Assembly (NCBI GenBank): GCA_003136475.1
Contig: PLEQ01000514.1
Span: 570-6,701 of the forward strand
Direction: 5' to 3'
DNA length: 6,132 nt
DNA from: Deltaproteobacteria bacterium
GTDB lineage: Bacteria > Bdellovibrionota_B > Oligoflexia > Oligoflexales > Bog-1112
Shown: in pieces, positions 1 to 6,050 of the stretch
Layout: the number at the start of each line of letters is the position of its first letter
Numbering within the stretch: position 1 is the first letter of the stretch
Notes under the pieces: generated by a model
Told to the model about the DNA's origin: nothing
What the model saw: only the letters and a program-made list of their open reading frames with translations
The model's database searches: none
Made by a program: the position numbers and the translations under genes

Positions 1-2
1 CG

Positions 3-758
3 TGTGAGGCATTCCTCCTTTTTGACTTGGTACACGTAGGGCGCAATTTTAGCGGCGATGACGTCCGTGCCGCCTATCGTCTGGCTAAGGGACCGCACTA
101 TCCGATCACGAAGATTGTCAGTGTCGAAAATACCACCAACTTGGGAGGTGGAGTGGCTTGGACGCAGGCGCAGCTCTCCTCCGTATTGAATGCTGCTAAC
201 GAACTGGATCTGCATACGCATCTTGATGGCGCTCGCATTTTTAATGCCAGCGTGAGCTCTGGCCTCTCGGTCAAGGCCCTTGCCAGCGAATTTGATACGG
301 TGACGGTGTGTTTTTCAAAAGGCTTAGGTTGTCCAGTTGGTGCGGTCTTGGTTTTTGATCAAACGCTCTGGACCAAAATGCGTCGTTTGAAACAAGTCTT
401 TGGGGGCGCCATGCGCCAGAGTGGTATTTTAGCTGCGGCTTGTCTCTATGCTTTGGATCATCACGTGAGTCGCCTGGAAGAGGATCATCAAAATGCTAAA
501 CGCCTGGCCAGCAGTCTTGCCGATCTACCGGGTATCGAAGTTGAGACCTTGGAGCCGTCAACCAATATGGTCTTCTTCAGTTGGGTTTCCGCAACGGTCG
601 GTGCGGATCAATTCTACGAGGAATGTCTCAGAAGAGGTGTGCGTTTTTCGCGCTCGGGTCCTGTACGTTTTCGAGCGGTAACGCACCTCGATGTGTCCGC
701 AAAAAATATCGAGCAAGCCGTGCGTATAGTCGGTGAAATCAGTTCGGCTTCTAATTAG
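3..758 (+). CDS. ltaE: Low-specificity L-threonine aldolase, 5'-truncated by window edge
   Basis: PLP enzyme of the beta-eliminating lyase (aminotransferase fold type I) family. It cleaves L-threonine/L-allo-threonine to glycine and acetaldehyde in the cytoplasm. Family motifs are seen in order: ENT (nt 126-134), HLDGARIFNA (nt 219-248, with the PLP-contacting Asp and Arg), SKGLGCPVG with the Schiff-base lysine codon at 318-320, GGAMRQSGILAAA, RLEEDH, and a C-terminal RAVTHLDVS whose Arg is expected to bind the substrate carboxylate. The frame is open to the left edge. The TTG at 27 lies inside the conserved fold and has no ribosome site, so it is not the start. By comparison with E. coli LtaE (lysine 197), about 90 N-terminal residues lie outside the window. 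The visible part is intact and ends at TAG 756-758, overlapping the convergent EF-hand gene by 8 bp. The family assignment is firm; stereospecificity cannot be read from the sequence. Confidence 0.93.
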   Translation, partial: CEAFLLFDLVHVGRNFSGDDVRAAYRLAKGPHYPITKIVSVENTTNLGGGVAWTQAQLSSVLNAANELDLHTHLDGARIFNASVSSGLSVKALASEFDTVTVCFSKGLGCPVGAVLVFDQTLWTKMRRLKQVFGGAMRQSGILAAACLYALDHHVSRLEEDHQNAKRLASSLADLPGIEVETLEPSTNMVFFSWVSATVGADQFYEECLRRGVRFSRSGPVRFRAVTHLDVSAKNIEQAVRIVGEISSASN

Positions 759-1065
759 CTTCCGTATCGGTCTGAGTCTCGATAGCTTCGCTATTTGCGG
801 TGTCTGCGAGACCATTCGCTGCCATGCCTGCCCACAGTTGACGCACTAATTTTCGCCAGTCAGCCTGCCAGGCTTCGAACTCAGGCTCGTTGAGTTTGTT
901 ATCTTTGTCGACATCATACTTGTTGATAACATCGGCCCAGATCGGAAGACTGAGTGTGAACGTCAGGTGGCGGTCTGCTGCGATTTTTTGCATGTGGGAA
1001 AATATATCATTGATGAGGACATTGAATTCAGCCTCGTCTAATTTGCCATCACCCGCTCGTATCAT
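751..1065 (-). CDS. EF-hand protein, C-terminal part in shifted frame
   Basis: This frame continues the preceding fragment and is not an independent gene. Its only upstream ATG (1065) has no Shine-Dalgarno sequence and lies inside the coding region of the first part. Real homologous sequence begins at DGKLDEAEF (nt 1050 downward), which completes the loop DTSGDGKLDEAE with Asp, Ser, Asp, Asp and Glu at ligand positions 1, 3, 5, 9 and 12. A second canonical loop, DVDKDNKLNEPE, lies at nt 880-915, preceded by helix PIWADVINKY and followed by FEAWQADW. The two loops are about 49 residues apart. The tail (ANGLADTANSEAIETQTDTEAN) is polar, acidic and probably disordered. It ends at TAG 753-751, overlapping the threonine aldolase stop. 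Calcium binding by this pair is a strong family-level inference. Whether the cell makes it depends on how the frameshift is explained. Confidence 0.75.
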   Translation of the reverse strand: MIRAGDGKLDEAEFNVLINDIFSHMQKIAADRHLTFTLSLPIWADVINKYDVDKDNKLNEPEFEAWQADWRKLVRQLWAGMAANGLADTANSEAIETQTDTEAN

Positions 1066-1066
1066 A
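1049..1066 (-). other. Frameshift site within EF-hand loop 1
   Basis: On the minus strand the codons read TAT GAT ACG AGC GGG TGA, giving Y-D-T-S-G-stop. Skipping one base at GGG-T (nt 1051-1054) gives D-T-S-G-D-G-K-L-D, a perfect EF-hand loop. The simplest reading is one extra G in the run at 1052-1054, either a real mutation or an assembly/sequencing error. A +1 ribosomal shift at GGG-TGA would yield the same peptide, but no prfB-like upstream Shine-Dalgarno stimulator is evident. Confidence 0.8.
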
Positions 1067-1816
1067 TTTTCTAAGAATATCGGTCCAGGTCATCGCTCTG
1101 AGATTAGCGTAGCCTCCGGAGTTTTGCGAAATATCGGCTTGGCCCCAGGGCTTGCTCCGTGATTCCAGGCATGGCTCACCGGGCGGGCAAAGACCACCTT
1201 CACCATTCCAACCGTTTGTGACATTGTTTGTCGGCATCGACGGCCTATTTTCGCTAGCGTAACTTGTGCTGACACCTTGCTGGTGCATAGCGTTTTCCTG
1301 ATTCGTAAGGAACTGTACCAGTCCATTAAAATGGAGCGTGTTGTCGCCAGCCTGATATTTGTTGAAGGTTGTGAGCAGGAGTTGAAGCATAGCCTGTTTG
1401 AGTCCACCAGGCAGATCCGAGCCCCGAGCTTGGGAATGGATACTGAGCATGGCATTGGTAAAATCGCTGGGACTAAGGCCTTCATTTTGGCTTTTACCTG
1501 CGACCGCATAAACGTTTGCGGCCATCTGTGCGATCGTGGCACCCGACGTTGTTAAATTTGTGGTTGTGCTTGCTGCAACGGTAGCACCCGTAGTTGTCGA
1601 GCCGGGCATTGCGGAATTGACAAGGGTTGAACTGGTCGTGCTGGTGTTGAGACTGGTACTAGTCGTGGTTCCGACATCAGAAATTAAAGAGTCCTCGAGT
1701 GATGCCAACATATTAAAGATGCCACTGCCTGAGAGCGCAGCATCGATTTTTTTCTGATTGCAGAAGGTTAATACAGAAAAAAAGAAGACACAAAAAAGAA
1801 CCTGCGCCCGTTGCAT
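1049..1816 (-). CDS. Exported EF-hand protein, N-terminal part (interrupted by frameshift)
   Basis: 255 residues. ATG 1816 follows a strong AAGGAGGT site. Residues 1-19 (MQRAQVLFCVFFFSVLTFC) form a signal-peptide-like hydrophobic segment; LTFC is a poor lipobox because Phe sits at -1, so lipidation is doubtful. Residues ~49-95 are a Ser/Thr-rich linker. Residues 107-118 (GKSQNEGLSPSD, then Phe) and ~154-165 (after NKY) match EF-hand spacing but lack most calcium ligands, so they look like degenerate EF-hands. C210 and C216 flank a short Gly/Pro segment. The frame ends at TGA 1051-1049 directly after YDTSG, the first residues of a canonical EF loop whose remainder lies in the next frame (751-1065). 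Joined, the protein would be about 354 residues with two degenerate and two canonical EF-hands. Role unknown; a calcium-binding or structural envelope protein is inferred. Confidence 0.8.
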   Translation of the reverse strand: MQRAQVLFCVFFFSVLTFCNQKKIDAALSGSGIFNMLASLEDSLISDVGTTTSTSLNTSTTSSTLVNSAMPGSTTTGATVAASTTTNLTTSGATIAQMAANVYAVAGKSQNEGLSPSDFTNAMLSIHSQARGSDLPGGLKQAMLQLLLTTFNKYQAGDNTLHFNGLVQFLTNQENAMHQQGVSTSYASENRPSMPTNNVTNGWNGEGGLCPPGEPCLESRSKPWGQADISQNSGGYANLRAMTWTDILRKYDTSG

Positions 1817-1820
1817 AAGG

Positions 1821-1828
1821 ACCTCCTT
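1821..1828 (-). promoter_or_regulatory. Strong ribosome binding site of EF-hand gene
   Basis: The minus strand reads AAGGAGGT, four bases upstream of the ATG at 1816. It is close to a full anti-Shine-Dalgarno match and fixes this start codon. It is the strongest such site in the window. Confidence 0.85.
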
Positions 1829-2008
1829 TATAAGGTGTCATCGGAATGTAGTCGCAAGAGTTGAGAAATATTTGGCGAAAAGCCTGCGCAACTTGGCTAC
1901 GATTTTATAGCGGTTTGGGTAGCCCAGCCGGTGCCGTCCTTCTGCCCTATCTTATGAGCCATTGAAATCTGGCGAGTCTTTAGTATTTCTATTAATCTTC
2001 ATAAAATC

Positions 2009-2037
2009 GACTTATCCACAATGCCTGGGGATAAGTC
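2009..2037. repeat. Inverted pair of DnaA-box-like sites
   Basis: GACTTATCC (2009-2017) and GGATAAGTC (2029-2037) form a perfect 9-bp inverted repeat around an 11-bp spacer. TTATCCACA at 2012-2020 is an exact consensus DnaA box on the plus strand. The opposite arm reads TTATCCCCA on the minus strand, one mismatch from consensus. The 30 bp to the left are AT-rich. No dnaA, dnaN or other replication gene is in view, so an origin cannot be claimed; a DnaA-titration or regulatory site, or a palindromic operator, are alternatives. Confidence 0.5.
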
Positions 2038-2116
2038 TCTCTTGCAAGAAGTGAAAGCTAAGTCCCACAAGGTTGGCTTCGGAATGATTAAAAAGTACGC
2101 AGCAGTCGCAACTATT

Positions 2117-2192
2117 AAAATTCTGAGCGGCATTTCTAAGGGAACTAATAGGAACTACTAAACGACTGGTGGCGAAGGGAACATGCCGCTCA
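2117..2192 (-). terminator. Possible long-loop terminator of the 211-residue gene
   Basis: TGAGCGGCAT (2124-2133) and ATGCCGCTCA (2183-2192) are a perfect 10-bp inverted repeat 49 bp apart. Read on the minus strand, the stem lies about 10 bp after the stop codon at 2202 and is followed by GAATTTTAAT, a short T-rich tail. There is no T run on the other side, so the polarity fits the minus-strand gene. The large loop and short tail make it an atypical terminator; an RNA processing or mRNA-stabilising structure is equally possible. Confidence 0.4.
2141..2160. repeat. 10-bp imperfect tandem repeat
   Basis: GGAACTAATA is followed immediately by GGAACTACTA (9 of 10 identical), inside the loop of the flanking inverted repeat. 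The period is about one helical turn. AAGGGAAC also recurs at 2138-2145 and 2175-2182. Confidence 0.55.
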
Positions 2193-2201
2193 AGTCAACA
2201 A

Positions 2202-2837
2202 CTAAGGCGCGAGGGCGTACTCGATGACGATGGTCGTTGAGAAAGCGCCAGCGCCAGCATCGGTGAAATCCGAGTTATAGAAGTAAATAGGGGCAGCACC
2301 AAAGTCTCCGAGATTCACGGTATGGCGGCTTGTGTTTATGGCGAAGCTTTGCATGATGATAGCGTTGGCAACTTCAAGACCCACAGTTTGCACGGCACTG
2401 CCAGTACTGTTGACGGTGAGTGGTGTGCCATACCCGTCATACACATTGTAAACGCCAGGTCCAGCTGTACCGGTGGTGTAGGTGCGAATCAAAGCCGTGT
2501 TGCAACGTTGATTGTTATTCGGACCGCAAACATCCAGGTTGTTGTCGAACAGACCGGACACAGCTAGCGAGCCAAAATTCAGCACGATATTGCTAACGAT
2601 TGGAATGTTGAATTTGCTGTTGTCGAGCGTCATCGAGGTGTTCGGAGCATTGATGACGGTTACTGGCTGGGTGCCCATGGCCTCTCTGAGCAGAGTCGGC
2701 TTAGCACCAGCCTCGACGGTAATCAGAGCGCGGGAGCGCACGACGATCCCCGACTTTGCGAGTGGCTGTGCCAGCGCAGCGACGCTGATCAGCGAAGATA
2801 CGCTAAGAGCGAGCGCGAAAAACCCATTTGCACGCAT
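2202..2837 (-). CDS. Small exported protein of unknown function, probably beta-rich
   Basis: 211 residues. ATG 2837 is preceded by AAAGGAAGG (nt 2844-2852) at a suitable distance. Residues 1-23 are a textbook Sec signal peptide: MRAN, a long Ala/Leu/Val/Ser core, then ALA cut before QPLAKS. The mature ~188 residues are rich in Thr, Val, Gly, Asn and Ala with alternating hydrophobics and few charges, suggesting a beta-sandwich or beta-rich fold. C104 and C112 in VCGPNNNQRC could form a short disulfide loop, consistent with the periplasm or cell surface. The chain ends in a strand-like IVIEYALAP, reminiscent of the final strand of small secreted or pilin-like adhesin domains, but no family was recognised. 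It is probably monocistronic: a terminator of the upstream gene lies at 2955-2994 and a possible terminator follows it. Confidence 0.85.
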   Translation of the reverse strand: MRANGFFALALSVSSLISVAALAQPLAKSGIVVRSRALITVEAGAKPTLLREAMGTQPVTVINAPNTSMTLDNSKFNIPIVSNIVLNFGSLAVSGLFDNNLDVCGPNNNQRCNTALIRTYTTGTAGPGVYNVYDGYGTPLTVNSTGSAVQTVGLEVANAIIMQSFAINTSRHTVNLGDFGAAPIYFYNSDFTDAGAGAFSTTIVIEYALAP

Positions 2838-2877
2838 AGAATTCCTTCCTTTAAAAAATTAAATTTTCTTAAGCTAA

Positions 2878-2906
2878 ACTCTAGAGGGTCTCTTTTTTGC
2901 GAGCAA
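2878..2906 (-). promoter_or_regulatory. Weak candidate promoter for the 211-residue gene
   Basis: The minus strand reads TTGCTC (2906-2901), a 17-bp spacer, then TAGAGT (2883-2878). This would start transcription roughly 30-35 bases before the ATG at 2837. Hexamer matches are only 3/6 and 4/6, so this is tentative; position between the upstream terminator and the ribosome site is its main support. Confidence 0.28.
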
Positions 2907-2954
2907 TCAAATTCGTGTCAGGAGGATTTTGGAGAGTGTGCAAAGCGGTTGGCT

Positions 2955-2994
2955 AAAACAAAAAATGGTAGTTCGGTCCAACCAAACTACCATT
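2955..2994 (-). terminator. Rho-independent terminator of the 893-residue gene
   Basis: AATGGTAGTT (2964-2973) and AACTACCATT (2985-2994) are perfectly complementary. The stem extends inward, after one mismatch, by GGT/ACC around a 3-base loop. Read on the minus strand the hairpin lies about 18 bp after the stop codon at 3013 and runs into TTTTTTGTTTT (2965-2955). There is no T run on the plus-strand side, so it is unidirectional for the minus strand. Confidence 0.88.
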
Positions 2995-3012
2995 CTTCAA
3001 CAACTCAGCTGC

Positions 3013-5694
3013 TTAGTCCGTGCACACATGGCCTAAGACTGTGGAGCGATTGCTGTCATGACAGCGCCAGAAAATCGCCTGGTTGAATTCAGCGTTGCCA
3101 TAGCGCGTTTCGACGATACCGTAGATGCGTTCGAGTTCCTGCTCACCGTATTTTACAGTGGTTTTTACGGGTTTGATGGTCTTAGAAAGATCGCATTGGG
3201 CGCCGCGGTGAGTTCCATAAGCACAGCCTTGGATGAAGCCGCGACGTGTCTGTTGTACGCCGTTAGCATCTTTGTAATCCAGTTTGGTGTCTTCGCTTAC
3301 GATGTAACCCCATTGCGTTGATGAGGCTCGGTAGTAAACAGCATCGTCGGCAAGCGCGACAGTCCACAGCATTTCTTTGAAAGCGTTTTGGACTCTTTGA
3401 GCAAAGTCTTCATTATAGTAAGGAGTTTCTGAGCCGGGCAGGCTAGGGCCAATGCCGTAATATTTAGTTTTGATGAAGCTTTGCATGACCGGTTGGATCA
3501 CGTCTTTGAGTTCCTTGGGCAGCTCTTTAGCTTCGTAAAGGGCGAGAGCCGCTCTTTGGAAGAGTTCGCGTTCGCCTTCCGGTGCGGTGTCTAGCATTTT
3601 CCAAATTTTACGCAGTTCGTATTTCATCAACTGGGTGATCGTTCCCTTCCAGAAGTCAAACTTGCCTGTATAAAGGATGGAACGCAGGAAGAGATCGTAG
3701 ACCGTGTAGGTAAAGATACCGGCAGCATGGTTGCGGGGGTCAATCACCCGATCCCGTTCTTGGTCCCATTGCAGAACACTGAACGTTTTTTTAGCAACTG
3801 TCCAAGCGGCGTGGTAGGTCTCGTCGGAATAGGAAGCCCAGTCATAGCCGATCGTTTGCATGAGGAAAGCATCGGTAAAGAGCTGATCTAAGTAGACACC
3901 CACGTTTGACTGCACATGGCAACCGTCGGTTTTGCGATCGCAAGTCATGGGTGTTTTTTCAAAAATCGGCCCGGCTGTCATTTCAAACTTCAATTTTTCA
4001 CCATTCGGGGTGATAGCCGTATTGTCTGCCAAGTTTTTCCAGTCTTCAAGCTTGGTGGATTTCAAGCTCCAGTCGTCATTTTTATTGCAAGAGTCTGCGA
4101 TAACGTTGGCCATATAGTTCATGATGTTGGAGTGATTGAGCGGCTTAGCGAGTTTGGTGAGTGGGGCGGATACGAGTTCGACATGGGGAAATTGTTTGTA
4201 GCTGTAGCGGCTCTCCAGCGTGACATTTAAGAGTGGGAAGTTCATAAAACTCTCTTCAGTTTGAAAGAGACTTCTCCCATAGCTGTCGAAGTAAGGCCAT
4301 TCCTTGTCAGCGGTCCAAAAACCAGTAGCTGTCAGATCCGAATACCAAGCCGCATGCTCTTTTTCATAACGCACATCGAGGTTGAGTTTTTTGTTCTTGC
4401 GCTCTTCATCCGTTAGTAAATCTTCAAAGGACAGGAAAGCGTTTCTTTTTTGCAACCAACTTGCGACTTTGTCGGGATGCGTGCCTTCCGTAATGTCAAG
4501 TTTTACAGCTGGGCATTCGAGTTCGTAGCCGACCGTTTGTTCCGGGTGCAAGTGTTGGTCAATTTCGGCCCAGATTTCTTCTTGGGAGGCGTACATCGAT
4601 TTAGAATTGGGTGCATTCAACAAAGCGCTTCGCATTAAGGAAGGATAAGCATTGAACAAAGCTTTGAGTTCCGACTCTGAAAGATTGAGTCGCGCAATGC
4701 GTTTTTCCGGAATATAGGCGAGAGTGAGCGCGTTAGCGTCCACTTCCTTGGCATCGACTGTCGTCGGCGGGGTGAGTGCCAGCAATTTTTTAAGCCACGA
4801 ACCTGAAATTCCGTCCAGATAGGCGCTTTGCTGGGCGACGCAGAGCGGAAGAAAATCGCCCACACCTGAGCTCATACAGTTCACATAACCATGAATCATG
4901 CCTTGAATCGCTTGGCAGTCACGATCGTTGGCGTCACAGTGTTTCGTTGCCGCTTTGGGCACGATTTCGCAAAATGTCTTAGCAATGCCAGTCATTTTTT
5001 CGCAAGAGTTGAGTTGAATACCCTGCACAAGTCCTTCGCATTTGGCTCGCTCGTTTGGGTCGGCTTCATTGCGACACGCATGGGGTTGAACGGAACTAAT
5101 GTCGTAGCCCATCACGGCATCATGGAAGATCTCGCATTGGTTTTGCGCATCTTTATCGACATGAAAAAGGTCTTTACAATTCAGTAAAAGATCAGCACTC
5201 GCATAGCTAACGATGGTACTGTAACGATCGTAGGATTCGAGGGATTTACGTTGTGGACCGACAAGGGCTTTTTCTACCAAGCTGCCAGCGATCTTCATAC
5301 TCGCACGTTCTGCTTGGTCCGAAATATTTTCGAATTTGAGAACGCCGGAAAAATCGCCTGCTGCACCGACTATTTCCAAAGTGACATCACACTCGAGCGC
5401 TTTGTCATCTTCTGTCTTGCAGGTATTGCCGATCGTGCTGACTCGTAAATTCGAACTTGCAGCGTCTGCTACAAATTTGACGTCGAAGCGCTCAGAGCTT
5501 TCGTTCTTCTTAACTTTTATGCTGCGGTAGATGCGCTTGTTGGCAAGGGCATCAAAGTCACGTCCGGCACTTATTTGAAGTGATTCAGGATTGAGACCAG
5601 GAGCTATGCTATTGGTCGCTTGTAAAGCTCCGCAGAAAAGCGCGCAAGCTGAGATGAGGGGAGCGGCTCGTAGTAGAAAGTGCTTTTTTTGCAT
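3013..5694 (-). CDS. Large exported cysteine-rich protein of unknown function
   Basis: 893 residues. ATG 5694 follows GGAG (5703-5700). Residues 1-26 look like a signal peptide: MQKKHFLLR, then a hydrophobic AAPLISACALFCGALQA, with likely cleavage at LQA/TNS. ISAC at 14-17 fits a lipobox, but the hydrophobic run before it is short. Residues ~40-140 alternate hydrophobics and contain GDFSGVLKFENI after a paired C92/C102, resembling Ig-like domains of the ASPM-SPD-2-Hydin type. Residues 173-285 carry ten cysteines in five C-x(6-13)-C units. Residues ~300-780 are Trp/Tyr-rich and mostly helical-looking, without a recognised motif; C-terminal cysteines are C824, C834, C878 and C891. No catalytic signature was recognised. 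It is bounded by a strong terminator and a divergent neighbour, so it is probably monocistronic. Disulfides imply the periplasm or cell surface; the function is unknown. Confidence 0.9.
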   Translation of the reverse strand: MQKKHFLLRAAPLISACALFCGALQATNSIAPGLNPESLQISAGRDFDALANKRIYRSIKVKKNESSERFDVKFVADAASSNLRVSTIGNTCKTEDDKALECDVTLEIVGAAGDFSGVLKFENISDQAERASMKIAGSLVEKALVGPQRKSLESYDRYSTIVSYASADLLLNCKDLFHVDKDAQNQCEIFHDAVMGYDISSVQPHACRNEADPNERAKCEGLVQGIQLNSCEKMTGIAKTFCEIVPKAATKHCDANDRDCQAIQGMIHGYVNCMSSGVGDFLPLCVAQQSAYLDGISGSWLKKLLALTPPTTVDAKEVDANALTLAYIPEKRIARLNLSESELKALFNAYPSLMRSALLNAPNSKSMYASQEEIWAEIDQHLHPEQTVGYELECPAVKLDITEGTHPDKVASWLQKRNAFLSFEDLLTDEERKNKKLNLDVRYEKEHAAWYSDLTATGFWTADKEWPYFDSYGRSLFQTEESFMNFPLLNVTLESRYSYKQFPHVELVSAPLTKLAKPLNHSNIMNYMANVIADSCNKNDDWSLKSTKLEDWKNLADNTAITPNGEKLKFEMTAGPIFEKTPMTCDRKTDGCHVQSNVGVYLDQLFTDAFLMQTIGYDWASYSDETYHAAWTVAKKTFSVLQWDQERDRVIDPRNHAAGIFTYTVYDLFLRSILYTGKFDFWKGTITQLMKYELRKIWKMLDTAPEGERELFQRAALALYEAKELPKELKDVIQPVMQSFIKTKYYGIGPSLPGSETPYYNEDFAQRVQNAFKEMLWTVALADDAVYYRASSTQWGYIVSEDTKLDYKDANGVQQTRRGFIQGCAYGTHRGAQCDLSKTIKPVKTTVKYGEQELERIYGIVETRYGNAEFNQAIFWRCHDSNRSTVLGHVCTD
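4840..5178 (-). repeat. Five-fold cysteine-pair repeat in the 893-residue protein
   Basis: Cysteines 173/187, 207/219, 231/242, 253/260 and 273/285 form five consecutive C-x(6-13)-C units. The second cysteine is followed by E, E, E, Q and V and then a helix-like segment; three units share a hydrophobic-x-G-Y/I step (VMGYDI, VQGIQL, IHGYVN). This suggests disulfide-linked helical hairpins in tandem. It is a protein-level repeat; the DNA is too diverged to show it. Confidence 0.6.
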
Positions 5695-5730
5695 TGGAAC
5701 TCCGACAGCAGTCAGTAAATAGAAACATAA

Positions 5731-5736
5731 ATTATC
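5731..5736 (-). promoter_or_regulatory. Candidate -10 box for the 893-residue gene
   Basis: The minus strand reads GATAAT (5/6 to TATAAT), about 37 bases upstream of the ATG at 5694, in a locally AT-rich stretch. No good -35 partner lies at the expected distance, so this is a weak call. Confidence 0.25.
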
Positions 5737-5978
5737 TTAGCTAGTTACCAAGTAATTCTGCAGAGTTCAATGCTCCTTTCAAGGCCCGTCAGTTCGACTG
5801 AGTTGCTTGGAATTTTGGGATGCGTCGCTCTTTCTTAAGTTTGGTACTTAGAATTTCCTTCCTGTATGACTTTGCAAGTTTCGATGGTCGTTTGCGTGGA
5901 GGTGACGGTCCGATTTGCTGAGTTAAAATTAAGTAAATCTTATATTTCGCCGGGGACTGACGGATGCACTAAGACTGC

Positions 5979-6004
5979 GATCCCTCGTCGAGACTCGGGA
6001 TGAC
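5979..6004. repeat. Decayed dispersed palindromic repeat-like element
   Basis: GATCCC (5979-5984) and GGGATGAC (5997-6004) flank an imperfect palindrome with CTCG/CGAG inside. The minus strand reads GTCATCCCGAG...CGAGGGATC, the general form of short palindromic repeats (GTCATCCCGAGC...GAGGGATCT) scattered between genes in many bacterial genomes. Only one degraded copy is in the window, so its repeat status is inferred. Confidence 0.4.
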
Positions 6005-6020
6005 AAGGAGTATAGGATCT

Positions 6021-6050
6021 TAGACAATTCCCAGAGTAAACATGTTCTAA
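6021..6050 (+). promoter_or_regulatory. Weak candidate promoter for the gene starting at 6100
   Basis: TAGACA (6021-6026, 5/6 to TTGACA), an 18-bp spacer, then TTCTAA (6045-6050, a poor -10). A 7-bp inverted pair, TCTTAGA (6018-6024) and TCTAAGA (6046-6052), overlaps both boxes and could be an operator. Tentative. Confidence 0.25.

Larger units (their letters stand above)
1817..2201. other. Non-coding spacer with several small repeats
   Basis: 385 bp between two minus-strand genes, without a credible coding frame. It holds the ribosome site of the EF-hand gene (1821-1828), a TATAAA-like stretch at 1904-1909 (minus) without a convincing -35 partner, an inverted DnaA-box-like pair (2009-2037) next to an AT-rich run at about 1980-2010, and the inverted and tandem repeats at 2117-2192. 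No tRNA or recognisable small RNA was seen. Confidence 0.6.

Noticed and set aside
27..29. TTG as start of the threonine aldolase
   Set aside because: The frame is open to the left edge, there is no ribosome site, and the family has about 90 more residues before this point.
780..793. ATAGC-TTC-GCTAT hairpin as terminator of the aldolase
   Set aside because: Only a 5-bp stem, no T run after it, and it lies within the coding sequence of the convergent gene.
1063..1065. ATG as start of a separate small EF-hand gene (104 residues)
   Set aside because: No Shine-Dalgarno sequence; it lies inside the upstream reading frame, and the first half of the EF loop is encoded in that other frame.
1536..1757. 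Plus-strand valine-rich frame
   Set aside because: It is the antisense reading of the Thr/Ser-rich linker of the EF-hand gene; the composition is an artefact of ACN/GTN complementarity.
1828..1834. TATAAA next to the EF-hand ribosome site as a -10 box
   Set aside because: It is so close to the start that the transcript would lose its strong Shine-Dalgarno sequence.
3058..5530. Several plus-strand frames of 60-104 codons
   Set aside because: All lie antisense to the intact 893-residue gene, lack ribosome sites and show no recognisable domain.
5770..5838. 22-codon plus-strand frame with a hydrophobic ILGC end
   Set aside because: No ribosome site, very short, and the lipobox-like motif is at the wrong end; most likely chance.
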